A stretch of 64,000 bases of DNA from Chloroflexota bacterium (GTDB lineage: Bacteria; Chloroflexota; UBA11872): positions 1-64,000 of the forward strand of contig JAPOVQ010000012.1 of NCBI GenBank assembly GCA_026708035.1, in the 5' to 3' direction. The notes below the pieces were generated by a model that was not told the origin of the DNA, made no database searches, and was given only the letters and a program-made list of their open reading frames with translations. Below, in pieces: positions 47,420-56,411 of this stretch; position 1 is the first letter of the stretch; each line of letters opens with the position of its first letter. The position numbers and the translations under genes are program-made.

Positions 47420-47497
47420 GGGGAACCTCCGTGCGCTGGGAACGCTTGACGTGCCGAGGCTACCGCGCCACATCAATCTGCGCGCCGGCTGAGGCGG

Positions 47498-48643
47498 TCA
47501 GACCTCCTCGACGACCGTGGCCTCGATGCCGCGGTGCAGGTCGCGGTGGGTGTAGTAGTAGACCACCAGCACGCGACCGTCCCGCAACTCCACAGCCCAG
47601 GGATAGCCGCAGTCCGAGGTCATGGAGTCGCTGCGCACGTTGAGGACGGCGCAGGTGTCGAGGTCGTCGCACTCGGCGTCCGTGACCCGCACGGTGCAGC
47701 CGCGCTGCCCGTCCCAGCGCGTCCCCGTGGTGACGAACACGCGCCCGTCGCTCAGCGGCAGCATGTGACTCGGGCTGCCGTAGATGGAGGTCGGGCGCCA
47801 CGGCGACCAGGTGCGGCCGTCGTCGTCCGACTCGACCCGAGCCACGATGGTGCCGCCCTGCCGCCCCGTCAGTTGGATCCTTGGCGAGCCCCGCGGATGA
47901 CACCGATAGAGGACCACCAGGCGGCCGCTGGGCGTGCGATGAATGGCCGGCTCGCTGAAATGCACGATCGGGTCATCCGCGATGCGGCCGCCGTAGGTCC
48001 AGGTTTCGCCAAAGTCGTCGGAGACGCGCAGCATGCCGAAGTAAGGCTGCTCGCCGTGAGGACGCTCGGTGGCTTTGCTGGGCTTGAGCAAGCGGCCGCC
48101 GGGCAGCTCCAGCAGCCCGCTGCGACACACGCCCGAATGCTCTGCGGGATGGCCCCACTGGGCGTCCGGCAGACGGGGAAAGCGCACCGGGTTGCTCCAG
48201 GTTCGTCCGCCGTCGCGGGAGCGCACCCAGAACGGGATGCCCGGTCGGGAGATCCAGATGCAATGCTGCGGCGATCCGACATCGGGCGCGTGCGGCACCG
48301 CGTTAAAGGTGAAGTCGGCGATTCCCTGGGCGGGCACAAGCTCGTTGCTGGACGCGTGAAGAAAGAGGCTGCCGTCGCTGAGCGTGTGGGTGCCAAAGTC
48401 GATCACGCCGCCGCGCGGGTCGTTGGTGACCAGCCACGGTTCGCTCCAGGTCTGGCCCTCGTCGCGCGACGCGACGGCGCGCACGTCGAAGAGCGGATGG
48501 CTGTGATGGGCATGCCCGAGGTGCGGCGCGCGGTGAAAGAGCGCCAGCAACTCGCCCTCGGGCGTGCGCACGACGTTGGGCGCGGTTGCGTAGTGCCCGG
48601 TCTCGCGGTAGACGGTGAGGTGCTCGACGACGCGCCAGCTCAT
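47498..48643 (-). CDS. BNR-repeat sialidase-like protein
   Basis: A 381-residue Asp-box propeller with boxes SRDEGQTW, SRDGGRTW, SDDFGETW and SDDDGRTW. FRIP-type Arg is not obvious, so true sialidase activity is not assured. No signal peptide. It stands 78 bp upstream of rhaM on the same strand and could be co-expressed with it. ATG start at 48643. Confidence 0.75.
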   Translation of the reverse strand: MSWRVVEHLTVYRETGHYATAPNVVRTPEGELLALFHRAPHLGHAHHSHPLFDVRAVASRDEGQTWSEPWLVTNDPRGGVIDFGTHTLSDGSLFLHASSNELVPAQGIADFTFNAVPHAPDVGSPQHCIWISRPGIPFWVRSRDGGRTWSNPVRFPRLPDAQWGHPAEHSGVCRSGLLELPGGRLLKPSKATERPHGEQPYFGMLRVSDDFGETWTYGGRIADDPIVHFSEPAIHRTPSGRLVVLYRCHPRGSPRIQLTGRQGGTIVARVESDDDGRTWSPWRPTSIYGSPSHMLPLSDGRVFVTTGTRWDGQRGCTVRVTDAECDDLDTCAVLNVRSDSMTSDCGYPWAVELRDGRVLVVYYYTHRDLHRGIEATVVEEV

Positions 48644-49005
48644 GGGGCCGGCAACTGGACGGCCCAGACTCGCGGCATCGCGGATTGCCTCTCGTGGGTT
48701 GGGCTGTGACGGGCAGTCTACGCGGAACGAGCTGACGGCCCGAGACGCGACCTCGGCTGGCGGTTGTCACCCTCACCCCGACCCTCTCCCATCCCAGGGA
48801 GAGGGGGCCGGACCGACGTGCGCCGAGCGGTGGATATGGCGTGTTCCAAGCGGCAGACCCCTCACCCCGCCCCTCTCCTCATGGGAGAGAGAGCCGGATC
48901 TCGCCGGCGGAAGAGTTGGGAGTTCGCACGACGGGCTTGGGCCATCCCCGTGATAGGCTGCCGCACCAGAATTGAGCCCAATAGTCGAGCGGAGGCGCAC
49001 TGGTC
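48644..49005. repeat. 362-bp gap with two CTCTCCC repeats
   Basis: No gene supported. Two copies of the CCCTCACCCC...CTCTCCC...GGGAGAGGG hairpin element lie at about 48771-48812 and 48861-48900. The last 60 bp carry the ribosome site (GGAGG near 48991) of the 121-residue gene. Confidence 0.65.
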
Positions 49006-49371
49006 ATGAGTTCGTCACAGCAGGCGGCCATCGAGTCGTGCATCCAGCGGTTTTGCACCGGCACGCTCACCGAGGCAGACCTGCGAGACACCTTGCAGTC
49101 GCTGGCCGACGGCGAGAACAAACGCCAGGAGCTGCTGTACGTGCAGGCCGGCACGGCGTCGGTCAATTCGGCGGTGATCGGCATGTTCATCGCGCGGGAC
49201 GGTGAGATCGACGAGGGTCCGCCGAATCCCGACGACATGCCCTACGACACCGTCATGGACGCCCTGAATGACGGCTGGCGCATCATCAAGTTTCCGGAAT
49301 TGGCCGTGATCCTGGACGAGACCAGGCTCCACGGGCCGGGAGTCGAGTTCATCCTGGAGAAGGTGAGGTAA
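49006..49371 (+). CDS. Hypothetical protein adjacent to PhyH
   Basis: A 121-residue acidic protein with a helical N-terminal half (SQQAAIESCIQRFCTGTLTE) and a C-terminal half containing NPDDMPYDTVMDALNDGWRI and VEFILEKV. It lacks a signal peptide or membrane segment. GGAGG precedes the ATG by about ten bases. The PhyH gene begins 7 bp after its stop, so the two are almost certainly one transcript. Function unknown. Confidence 0.65.
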   Translation: MSSSQQAAIESCIQRFCTGTLTEADLRDTLQSLADGENKRQELLYVQAGTASVNSAVIGMFIARDGEIDEGPPNPDDMPYDTVMDALNDGWRIIKFPELAVILDETRLHGPGVEFILEKVR

Positions 49372-49378
49372 GCCCGCC

Positions 49379-50260
49379 ATGCGAACCCACGACTGCGAAC
49401 CGACGCTCACCGACTCTCAGGTGCTCGACTTTTGCAAGTCCGGCTATCTGCCGCTCGAGGGCGTGGTTTCCGACGACGTCAACCAGCGCGTCGTCGATTT
49501 CATGAACGACCACGCGCCGCACATCGAGCCGGGCGATTTCGCCAACCACGAACCCAACGAGATCCTCGACGAGGACTGGTTCGTCGACGGCGTGCTGTGC
49601 AATCCGGTGGCGGCCGGCGCGGTGCGCTGCCTGCTCGGACGGGACTTCGCGCTGCCGAGGATCATGTCGAGCCACCGCGTCCACATGCCGGCCCGCGCCT
49701 ACGGCTGGCATCGCGACGGCGGCTCGCTGTCGAGCCACGAGCTGAACTATCTGCAGGTCTACTACTACCCGCAGGACACGACAGTGGAGATGGGCGCCAC
49801 GGCGTTCCTGCCCGGCTCGCACCTCTACTGGCCCTTCGGGCAGGGCAGCTCCGGCCTCTACGGCATGTTCCGCGGTACGGTGTCGAGCGCGGCGCCCGCA
49901 GGGTCGATCTTCATCTCGGCCTATTCCGTGTGGCACCGGCGCACGCAGTCGACGGCTTCGGGCATCCGCAATCTGCTGAAGTACAACTACTGGCGCACGT
50001 CGGCGCCGGAGCGCGATTGGGTGCGCGAACCGGACTTCGACCCGGCGACGGCCGTCTACGGCCCCGGACCCGACGCTCCCCCCGGGCCGCGACAGTCCTA
50101 CCTGGCCGTGGCGCGCATGTACTTCTGGCTGTGCGGACGCTTGGACGACTTCCAGGCGCTGGGCGGCCAGGGTTGGCCGAAGGTCGGGCCGGTGGACTAC
50201 CAGCCCTACGGCTATCCGGGCGACCCCACCGATCCGCGCGTCCAGCAAAAGGCAAGCTGA
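49379..50260 (+). CDS. Phytanoyl-CoA dioxygenase (PhyH) family protein
   Basis: A 293-residue iron/2-oxoglutarate oxygenase with an intact triad: H111-R-D113 in WHRDGG, distal H186 in VWHRR, and Arg197 for 2-oxoglutarate. The GATAFLPGSH segment near residue 139 is the core strand. It likely hydroxylates a small molecule or lipid. ATG 49379; linked to the 121-residue gene. Unlike the two PhyH copies at 55-58 kb, it keeps the normal aspartate. Confidence 0.87.
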   Translation: MRTHDCEPTLTDSQVLDFCKSGYLPLEGVVSDDVNQRVVDFMNDHAPHIEPGDFANHEPNEILDEDWFVDGVLCNPVAAGAVRCLLGRDFALPRIMSSHRVHMPARAYGWHRDGGSLSSHELNYLQVYYYPQDTTVEMGATAFLPGSHLYWPFGQGSSGLYGMFRGTVSSAAPAGSIFISAYSVWHRRTQSTASGIRNLLKYNYWRTSAPERDWVREPDFDPATAVYGPGPDAPPGPRQSYLAVARMYFWLCGRLDDFQALGGQGWPKVGPVDYQPYGYPGDPTDPRVQQKAS

Positions 50261-50284
50261 ACCCGCACGCAGGGACTATTGGGC

Positions 50285-50440
50285 AACCCCTCCGTCATTC
50301 CGGCTTCCGCCGGAATCCAGTCCGCTCGAGGCTGAGGTCGCGCCAGATGCTTGGCGTCGGGCGGGTCTGAGACCCGCCCCTACCGGATTCCGCAAAGGTC
50401 TCTTGAAGGGAAAGAGCTAGGGTGAGGGTGATCCGGGGCT
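50285..50440. repeat. Dispersed repeat cluster
   Basis: ATTCCGGCTTCCGCCGGAAT (near 50297) is a self-complementary repeat. GGGCGGGTCT/AGACCCGCCC at 50359-50379 ends in CCCCTAC (GTAGGGGC family). TCTTGAAGGGAAAGAGCTAGGGTGAGGGTG near 50400-50430 is a degraded CCCTCACCCT element. Together they fill the PhyH-DUF72 gap. Confidence 0.65.
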
Positions 50441-50492
50441 CGGGCGTTGGATGTGGACCATCTAGGCAAGGGTCTCCACAGGCGGACCTACC

Positions 50493-51284
50493 GTGACCAC
50501 GCCCGGCCGGGTGATCGTCGGCACCGCGAATTGGAACGACCTGCGCGGGTTCTATCCGCGCGGCACCAAGGCGAGCGAGAAGCTGGCAGCCTACGCCGCG
50601 CGACTCTCGGGCGTGGAGGTGAACGCCACCTTCTATCGCATGCCCAAGCCCGAGACCGTGGCCGCGTGGGCGGAGCAGACGCCGGACGGCTTCATGCTGA
50701 GCCTCAAGGCGCACCGCTACATCTCGGGATTGCTGCGGAATCCGGATAAGGCCGACGCGACGGGATTCGAGCGGCACTTGGCGATGGCGCGGCCGCTGGT
50801 GGAGGCCGGAAAGTTCGCGGGATACCTGCTGCAGTTCCCCGGCAAGCTGAGCGCCGAGATGGACTTCGAGCGGTCGCTATCGGTGCTGCGTGAGGGCTTT
50901 CGCGAGGTGCCGCTGGCCGTTGAGCTGCCGGACTCCCCGGACGAAGACGTTCGCGCGCTGATCGTCGAGGCTCTGCGCACCCACAACTTCGCGCGGGTGC
51001 GCAACGACTCAATAGCTTCGGAGTGCGCGCCAATGCCGATGGACTCCGATGACCTGATGTACTTCCGATTCCGTGGTCCGGCGGCTGCTTCGAACATGGG
51101 TGATGACGGGCGCGTGCGGTATTCCGATGCCCAAATCAAGGAACGGGCAGCTATCGTTGAGCAGGCGAGCGAGACGGGCCCAATGACCATGGTCGTGTGT
51201 TACGGGAAGAAGGACGTGGACACCGCCGACGCGGCGCTGCGGCTGACCGCCGAGCTCGGGAATCGTGGAGTTGCCGTTGGCTGA
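50493..51284 (+). CDS. DUF72 family protein
   Basis: A 263-residue TIM-barrel-like protein. GTANWND near the start followed by GFYPRGTKASEKL, VEVNATFYRMP and MYFRFRG near residue 190 are DUF72/YecE signatures. Biochemical function is not established. GTG start at 50493. The next gene starts inside its last codons, so they are probably co-transcribed. Confidence 0.85.
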   Translation: MTTPGRVIVGTANWNDLRGFYPRGTKASEKLAAYAARLSGVEVNATFYRMPKPETVAAWAEQTPDGFMLSLKAHRYISGLLRNPDKADATGFERHLAMARPLVEAGKFAGYLLQFPGKLSAEMDFERSLSVLREGFREVPLAVELPDSPDEDVRALIVEALRTHNFARVRNDSIASECAPMPMDSDDLMYFRFRGPAAASNMGDDGRVRYSDAQIKERAAIVEQASETGPMTMVVCYGKKDVDTADAALRLTAELGNRGVAVG

Positions 51285-52428
51285 ACATTCGCCGCGATCC
51301 GCGGACGCGCCGCCCGTGCCCGACGGCTACGACGGGCCGCGGGCCTGCGACCCGCATGAGTTCGGGGCCATGCTCGACCTGCAAAACCTGGCGCTGCGGA
51401 CCCTCAACTCACGCGCCGGGGAACCGCCGCGCATGCCGTCCATGGGCTTGGACTGGCCGCACGTCTACTACCCCGCAAACCTCGACAACATCCGCGTGGT
51501 CACGCACGACGGTCTGGTCGTGAGCGCGGTGGCCATCGCCCCGACGACGGTGCGCACGCCGCGCGGCCGGTTAGAGCTTGGCGGCATCAACGGCTTCGTC
51601 ACGCACCCGGCGCACCGCCGGCGCGGGCTCGGCACGGCCGTGCTGCACGACGCGCACCGGGTCATGCGGGAATGCGGCCATCACATCGCCATGCTGGGCA
51701 CCGTCAGCCAGAACTACTACCGCCGCTTCGGCTGGGAGATGGGGATGCGGCAGCGCAGCCACACCCTGGACCGCGCGAACATCACTCTGCTGCCGCCGAG
51801 CCCCCACGTTGAGATCACCGAGGATTGGCGCTCCCACGTGGCGTCGCTGACGGCCATGTACGCGCGCGAGCCCATGGGCGCCGACCGCGACGAGCACTAC
51901 TTCACGCTGGTGGCGCAGTCCCGGGCCGACCGCCTGCTCGTCGCGCTGCGCGACGGCGAGCCGGTGGCGTACGTGGCCGTGTGGCAGCGGGAGGTCCTCG
52001 AGACCGGCGGCGACGTGGTGGCGACCGTGGCACTGCTGCGGCGCGTGCTGCGCGATGCCGACGATCCTCGCGCCAGCACCACCGACCGTCCACCCGGCGA
52101 AAGCACGGTGGTGACGCTCGACATCATCGTGCCCGAATCGAACGAGGGCCTCGCCGGACTGCTGCAGGAGACCGGCATTCCGTTCGGCCAGACCCATCAC
52201 TACATGATCAAAGTGATCAACCTGGAGTCACTGCTGCGCGCGCTCGACTTGAGTGAGGTCGAGGCCACGCCATCTGGCGACGGCTGGCGGCTGCGGCGTG
52301 GCGGCCGCACGCTCGCGGTCAGCGAGTGTGAGCTGGTGAAGCTGCTGTTCGGTCCGGAGCGGTTTCCCGACTTCGCGCCGGACCTGTTCCCGCTGGACTT
52401 CTTCCAGTGGAAGCTCGACCGGATGTGA
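51265..52428 (+). CDS. Eis-like GNAT acetyltransferase
   Basis: A 387-residue GNAT protein with the acetyl-CoA loop HPAHRRRGLGTAVL near residue 112 and GTVSQNYYRRFGWE, typical of the Eis/enhanced-intracellular-survival architecture: an N-terminal GNAT, a second GNAT-like half and a C-terminal SCP2-like region (about residues 310-387). Family members acetylate amines, including aminoglycosides. The start is uncertain: GTG 51265 overlaps DUF72 by 20 bp; an in-frame TTG at 51277 is possible. Confidence 0.8.
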   Translation: MELPLAEHSPRSADAPPVPDGYDGPRACDPHEFGAMLDLQNLALRTLNSRAGEPPRMPSMGLDWPHVYYPANLDNIRVVTHDGLVVSAVAIAPTTVRTPRGRLELGGINGFVTHPAHRRRGLGTAVLHDAHRVMRECGHHIAMLGTVSQNYYRRFGWEMGMRQRSHTLDRANITLLPPSPHVEITEDWRSHVASLTAMYAREPMGADRDEHYFTLVAQSRADRLLVALRDGEPVAYVAVWQREVLETGGDVVATVALLRRVLRDADDPRASTTDRPPGESTVVTLDIIVPESNEGLAGLLQETGIPFGQTHHYMIKVINLESLLRALDLSEVEATPSGDGWRLRRGGRTLAVSECELVKLLFGPERFPDFAPDLFPLDFFQWKLDRM

Positions 52429-52459
52429 GGCTAGGAACAGCCTGAACACAGGTGGAGGG

Positions 52460-52560
52460 CTTTACCCCAATCCGTTCGCCCTGAGCAACGTCGAAGGGCC
52501 CCGTTCATGGTTCGACAGAGCCTGTCCTGAGCTTGCCGAAGGGCTCGCCACGAACGGTGG
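52460..52560. repeat. CCCCAATCCGTTCG repeat fragment
   Basis: The left arm of the 23.7-kb inverted repeat (CCCCAATCCGTTCG) recurs at about 52466, followed by GTTCGACAGAGCCTGTCCTGAGC, TTGCCGAAGGGCTC and ACGAACGGTGG. It is a degenerate, rearranged copy of the same dispersed element, in the gap between two genes that converge. Confidence 0.55.
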
Positions 52561-52587
52561 CGGAACCCCACGGACGGGTTGACGGAC

Positions 52588-53781
52588 TTATGACGCAAGC
52601 GTCCCCGGATTCCACCGGATAGCCGTCACCTGCGTATGCCCGATCGCGGCGTCCCACACGGTGCGCGCGGGCCCGTGGTCGCATGTGCCGACGATGGAGA
52701 GCACGTCGCCGTCGTCCAGCGTCACGCTGGCGCTGAAGCCGCTGACGCCGCTGCCGTAGTAGAGGTAGACCGCCTCGTCGGCCCAGGATTCGCCGGAGTC
52801 GCGACTGAGCATGACGCGGCCACTCGGCGGGCCGGGACCGTAGCGGGTGTCGTGGACGACGGCAATGGTTCCGTCGCCGGAGACCGCGGGCGCGCCAAAG
52901 CACTGGCCGAAGACGGTGGTGAGCTGGCGCAGGTTGCCCCAGGTGCGGCCGCCGTCGGGCGAATCGGCCAGGAACACGTGCTTCCAGGCCAGATTGCCCC
53001 GCGCGCCCTGAGGGTCCAGGTCCTTAGCGCGATCGTCCGGCATCCGCGGCCGCTGGTAGCGAACGACCGCCAACAGCCGACCGCCGCCCAGCTCCGCGAC
53101 CGCTCCCTCGGTACCCCAGTCGCACACGAGCGACGGCTCCGACCAGGTATGGCCGCCGTCACTGGATCTGAAGGCCAGCAGATGCATGACGCCGCTGGCG
53201 GGCGGCTCCCACACCAGGCGGTCGCGGCAGCAAAAGAGCATGAGCAGGGTGCCGTCGTCGATCCGCCGCAGGGAGTGGTAGTAGCGCTCGTCGTAGCGGG
53301 CCGGCAACGTCAGCTGCGAATGCGCGCTCCACGTGCGGCCCTGGTCGGTCGAGGCCACGATCTCGATGGGGTCCGTGCGGATGCCGTCGTTCGAGCCGAC
53401 GTGCACCAAGGTTCCGTCGTCGAGAACGGCAATCGGCCCCCGGTACGGATACATGTCGAGGCCCAAAGTGGCCGATGGTTCACGTCCCGCCGAGTCGCCG
53501 CGCGGATAGGCCGACCAGGTGCGTCCCTCGTCGTCGCTGCGGCAAATCAGCGAGCCCTGGTTGACGTAGATTGCGCCGTCCCGGGCGCGCGCGGCGTGGA
53601 CCATCTGCGGGTGCCCTGCGGGATCGTGCGGCAAGGTCGACTTGACGACCGGCACGCGATGCAGCCGGCCGGCGGCGGCGTGCAGCACGTAGTCGGACGC
53701 CTGCATCTTGGCCAGGTCGTCGTCCGACGGCCACGGCGCGCCGCCAAGGTTGCCGGTGTCACCCGGCGCGGCGAGCTTCAT
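52588..53781 (-). CDS. BNR-repeat sialidase-like protein
   Basis: A 397-residue Asp-box protein with five boxes: SDDEGRTW, STDQGRTW, SSDGGHTW, SPDGGRTW and SRDSGESW. No signal peptide. The N-terminal 45 residues precede the propeller. Whether it cleaves sialic acid is unknown. ATG start at 53781. It is followed in map order by repeats and a GH32/GH43-like gene on the same strand. Confidence 0.75.
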   Translation of the reverse strand: MKLAAPGDTGNLGGAPWPSDDDLAKMQASDYVLHAAAGRLHRVPVVKSTLPHDPAGHPQMVHAARARDGAIYVNQGSLICRSDDEGRTWSAYPRGDSAGREPSATLGLDMYPYRGPIAVLDDGTLVHVGSNDGIRTDPIEIVASTDQGRTWSAHSQLTLPARYDERYYHSLRRIDDGTLLMLFCCRDRLVWEPPASGVMHLLAFRSSDGGHTWSEPSLVCDWGTEGAVAELGGGRLLAVVRYQRPRMPDDRAKDLDPQGARGNLAWKHVFLADSPDGGRTWGNLRQLTTVFGQCFGAPAVSGDGTIAVVHDTRYGPGPPSGRVMLSRDSGESWADEAVYLYYGSGVSGFSASVTLDDGDVLSIVGTCDHGPARTVWDAAIGHTQVTAIRWNPGTLAS

Positions 53782-54128
53782 GGGATCTGGCCTTGGATCA
53801 TGTCGACTCCTTGGGCATTTGGGCAGCGAATTCGCCGGTCGTCCGCACCCTCACCCTAACCCACTCCCATCGAGGGAGAGGGGACCGGATGGGCCGCCGC
53901 CAGGAGGTTCTTCCGGAGCCGTCGGGGCGGGTTTGAAACTCGCCCGACGCCAGGCATCCGGCGCGCTTCCAGGTTCGGCCGGACTGGATTCCGGCTTCCG
54001 CCGGAATGACGGAGGGGTTGCGCAGAGGCCTCATCGAGGGGGAGGGGATTGCGGGGAACTCGGCCTGGCACAGGTCCGGTCCCTCCTCCCCTGGTGGGAG
54101 AAGGTTAGGTTGAGGGGGATTCGACTCC
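53782..54128. repeat. 347-bp repeat-filled gap
   Basis: No gene supported. It contains a CACCCTCACCCTAACCCACTCCC element near 53850-53885, a degenerate GGGCGGGTTTGAAACTCGCCC hairpin near 53925, GGATTCCGGCTTCCGCCGGAAT near 53988, and CCTCCCCTGGTGGGAGAAGG near 54086-54106. The order resembles the cluster near 50.3 kb in reverse. Confidence 0.65.
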
Positions 54129-55202
54129 TCACGGTGACCTGCTCCCCGCCACTTCGCCCGGCGTGATTAGCCGCGGCGGGGCGTCGTCGGGCCAGTCGAG
54201 ATGCCCCATGAACAGGCCTCGGGTGCGGTTGGACTCACGGTAGCGGAAGTCGTCGGGATCCGCCGAGCAGTGGGTAATCCACCACTGCCCCTCCCAATGC
54301 AACACCTCCGAGGCGTGGCAGAAGCCCAGCCGTTGCGGCTCGTAGCCATGAAAGTCATAGGGCGAGTCCGAGGCGACGAAATGCGTCCACCAGCCGTGCT
54401 TGAAGAAGAGCCAGAACTTGCCGTCCTTGGGCACCACGCAGGGCGACTCGACCTCGAGCGTCGGCTCGTCGTCGAACGGCCACGCCTTCATGGTGAACAC
54501 CGGCCCGATCTCCTGCCAGTGCAGCAGATCGTGGGACATGGACGCGGCCACGCATACCAGGTTGTGGCCGAACTTCTCCTGCACGCGCGCGACCCAGTAG
54601 GCCACGAACGTCCCGTCGTCGAGCTTGATGATGTGCGGGTCGCGGCAGCCGCCGTAGGAGCCTCCCAGGCGGCGCGCCACCGAAAGAAAGTCGCCGCCCG
54701 CGTCGCGGTGCATGCGGTCCACCTGGTCGGGCTTGGGCAGACCGAATCCGGGCCACTTGGCCCAGGAAACCGACGGCACGATCGCGGGATTGCCGGGGAA
54801 GCGCTCCCAGGCGAAGCAGTCGGTCGACGTGGCGAGGCAGATTCGCTGCGTGCGGTGCGTATCCGTGACGCAATACAGCATGTAGAAGCAGCCGTCGTGC
54901 TCGATCACGTAGGGCGCGAAGCAGGTCACCTCTTCCGGCCAGACGCCGGTGGCCGTGAGCGCCGGGGGATGCACGGTCCACTGCATCAGGTCGGCGGACG
55001 TGGCGTGAGCGAGCGAGTCCTCGACGCCGTGCATCTCGCCCGGACCGGTCACGTCGCCGATGATGCCGAAGAAGTGCCACAGACCGTCGTGCCGGATCAG
55101 GCAGTGGTCGTTGAGATAGCGGCCCGGATAGGTCAGCACCTCCCGAAACGCGCCAAGCTGCACGTCGCCGTAGGGACTGCGGCGGACGGAGCTAGCAGGC
55201 AT
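54129..55202 (-). CDS. GH32/GH43-like five-bladed propeller glycosidase
   Basis: A 357-residue glycosidase-like protein. Blade-start motifs NDHCLIRHDGLWHFF, CFAPYVIEHDGCFY, GCRDPHIIK and EVESPCVV recur with the spacing of clan GH-J/F enzymes. RDP and the following Glu (VESP) are the GH32-type acidic pair, and Asp32 in LNDH could be the nucleophile. It could act on fructosides, arabinosides or xylosides. No signal peptide. It lies 54 bp downstream of PhyH copy 1 on the same strand. Confidence 0.7.
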   Translation of the reverse strand: MPASSVRRSPYGDVQLGAFREVLTYPGRYLNDHCLIRHDGLWHFFGIIGDVTGPGEMHGVEDSLAHATSADLMQWTVHPPALTATGVWPEEVTCFAPYVIEHDGCFYMLYCVTDTHRTQRICLATSTDCFAWERFPGNPAIVPSVSWAKWPGFGLPKPDQVDRMHRDAGGDFLSVARRLGGSYGGCRDPHIIKLDDGTFVAYWVARVQEKFGHNLVCVAASMSHDLLHWQEIGPVFTMKAWPFDDEPTLEVESPCVVPKDGKFWLFFKHGWWTHFVASDSPYDFHGYEPQRLGFCHASEVLHWEGQWWITHCSADPDDFRYRESNRTRGLFMGHLDWPDDAPPRLITPGEVAGSRSP

Positions 55203-55256
55203 GTGGGACTCCGCGCGATCGCGCAGGTGTGACCGCCTCGCTCTCCGGAGGGCCCC

Positions 55257-56336
55257 CTAGACCTCCACCGCCTTGACCTCGTCGGACCAGTCGGTCCAGA
55301 TGCTGCCCTTGGGGCCGGCGGCCAGGCGATCGTCGGGCCAGGTGTCGGGCTTCTTGTGGAAGCCGTAGAGCGTGGCCTGGCGGATGATGTCGGGGTGTTC
55401 GTTCCACCCGGCCAGGTGCAGCATGATCGTGTGCCAGAGCACCACGGACCCGGCGGGTCCCGCGGTCATCACGGGCTCCGTGTCGTCCTTGATGGCGCCG
55501 ATCGGGGGATCGGTGTAGCCCACGAACCTGGGCGCGTCCTCGCCGTTGGCAATGGCCGTCGCCCCGTGGTTCGTGGTCTCCCAGTAGTCCCAGATGCGGT
55601 GGTGGCTGCCCGGGAAGAGCATCAGCCCACCCGCGCCCTCGGGCACGTCGTCGAAGTAGACGGCGGTCTGCAGCAGCCGGCGACTGTTGTAGAGACCCTC
55701 GCCCGCGTGGGCCCCGCGCCAATCGGGTGGGGTCGAAACCGGGCTGTTCGGCAGCGTGCAGTACATGCCGCGGGTGCCCTGCGCGGTCATCCAGTGAGGG
55801 CCGGTGCTGGGCAGGCGCAAATATTCCGTCTCGCCCGAGACCTTCCCGGTCCATTCCTCGTGCCGAGGTCCCAGGTGGACTTCCATGCCGTCGGCGATCT
55901 TCTTGGTCATGAAGCATGGGCCGGTGGTGCAGCCGGAATCGTCGAGGCCGCCGGGGAACACGACCTCGCCCTTGCCCAGCAGCTGCTCGGCGATGTCCCA
56001 CACCGCGCGGGCGCCGATGTCGAGCAGCAGGTCCTCGGCACCGTTGCGAATGATCATCCGATGCCCGCCGCCGGAGAAATAGGGGTCGCCGCCGACCTCC
56101 GGCCGCGCGTAGCTCTCTTTCTCCTCGTCGGTGAACGGGATCCAGGTGGAGGGGTCGTCGCGTTTCATGCTGGGCCGGCTCTCGGCGATGGTTTCCCACA
56201 TTTGATCGCGGGCCTGGCGGCAGAGGTCGGCATCGACGACGCCCGGGAGCACGAGGTAGCCGGTGCGCTTGAACTCGGCGATCTGGCACTCAGTGAGGCG
56301 GGCGGCCTGGGGGACGGTTGGGGCGGACGCTGGCAT
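55257..56336 (-). CDS. PhyH-family protein with H-A-G motif (copy 1)
   Basis: A 359-residue PhyH-fold protein. By spacing to GGLMLFPGSH (236-245), the first iron ligand is H210, and the expected carboxylate two residues on is G212 (HAG). The distal H307 and 2-oxoglutarate Arg319 are present. This H-x-G pattern is known from iron/2-oxoglutarate halogenases; loss of activity or another ligand are alternatives. ATG 56336 is used (an upstream GTG at 56369 is rejected). It is about 90% or more identical to the gene at 57125, with a 515-bp block identical. Confidence 0.85.
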   Translation of the reverse strand: MPASAPTVPQAARLTECQIAEFKRTGYLVLPGVVDADLCRQARDQMWETIAESRPSMKRDDPSTWIPFTDEEKESYARPEVGGDPYFSGGGHRMIIRNGAEDLLLDIGARAVWDIAEQLLGKGEVVFPGGLDDSGCTTGPCFMTKKIADGMEVHLGPRHEEWTGKVSGETEYLRLPSTGPHWMTAQGTRGMYCTLPNSPVSTPPDWRGAHAGEGLYNSRRLLQTAVYFDDVPEGAGGLMLFPGSHHRIWDYWETTNHGATAIANGEDAPRFVGYTDPPIGAIKDDTEPVMTAGPAGSVVLWHTIMLHLAGWNEHPDIIRQATLYGFHKKPDTWPDDRLAAGPKGSIWTDWSDEVKAVEV

Positions 56337-56411
56337 GGGATCCGGTCCTTGTGTGGGTGATGCCCTCACGCTGATGCGTGAGTATGGCCCACGGCGCGAA
56401 CGGTCACCAGT
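55257..56411. repeat. Direct duplication, copy 1
   Basis: This segment matches 57125-58279 at a constant offset of 1868 bp with no indel. It includes the PhyH gene and about 75 bp of leader, with a CTCACGC-TGAT-GCGTGAG hairpin at 56365-56382. Positions 55282-55796 are identical to the other copy by eye; the rest of the gene is diverged. Confidence 0.85.

Noticed and set aside
56337-56369. GTG 56369 as the start of PhyH copy 1 (and the equivalent for copy 2)
   Set aside because: The 11 extra residues cross the leader hairpin; ATG 56336 and 58204 have AAGGA about ten bases upstream.
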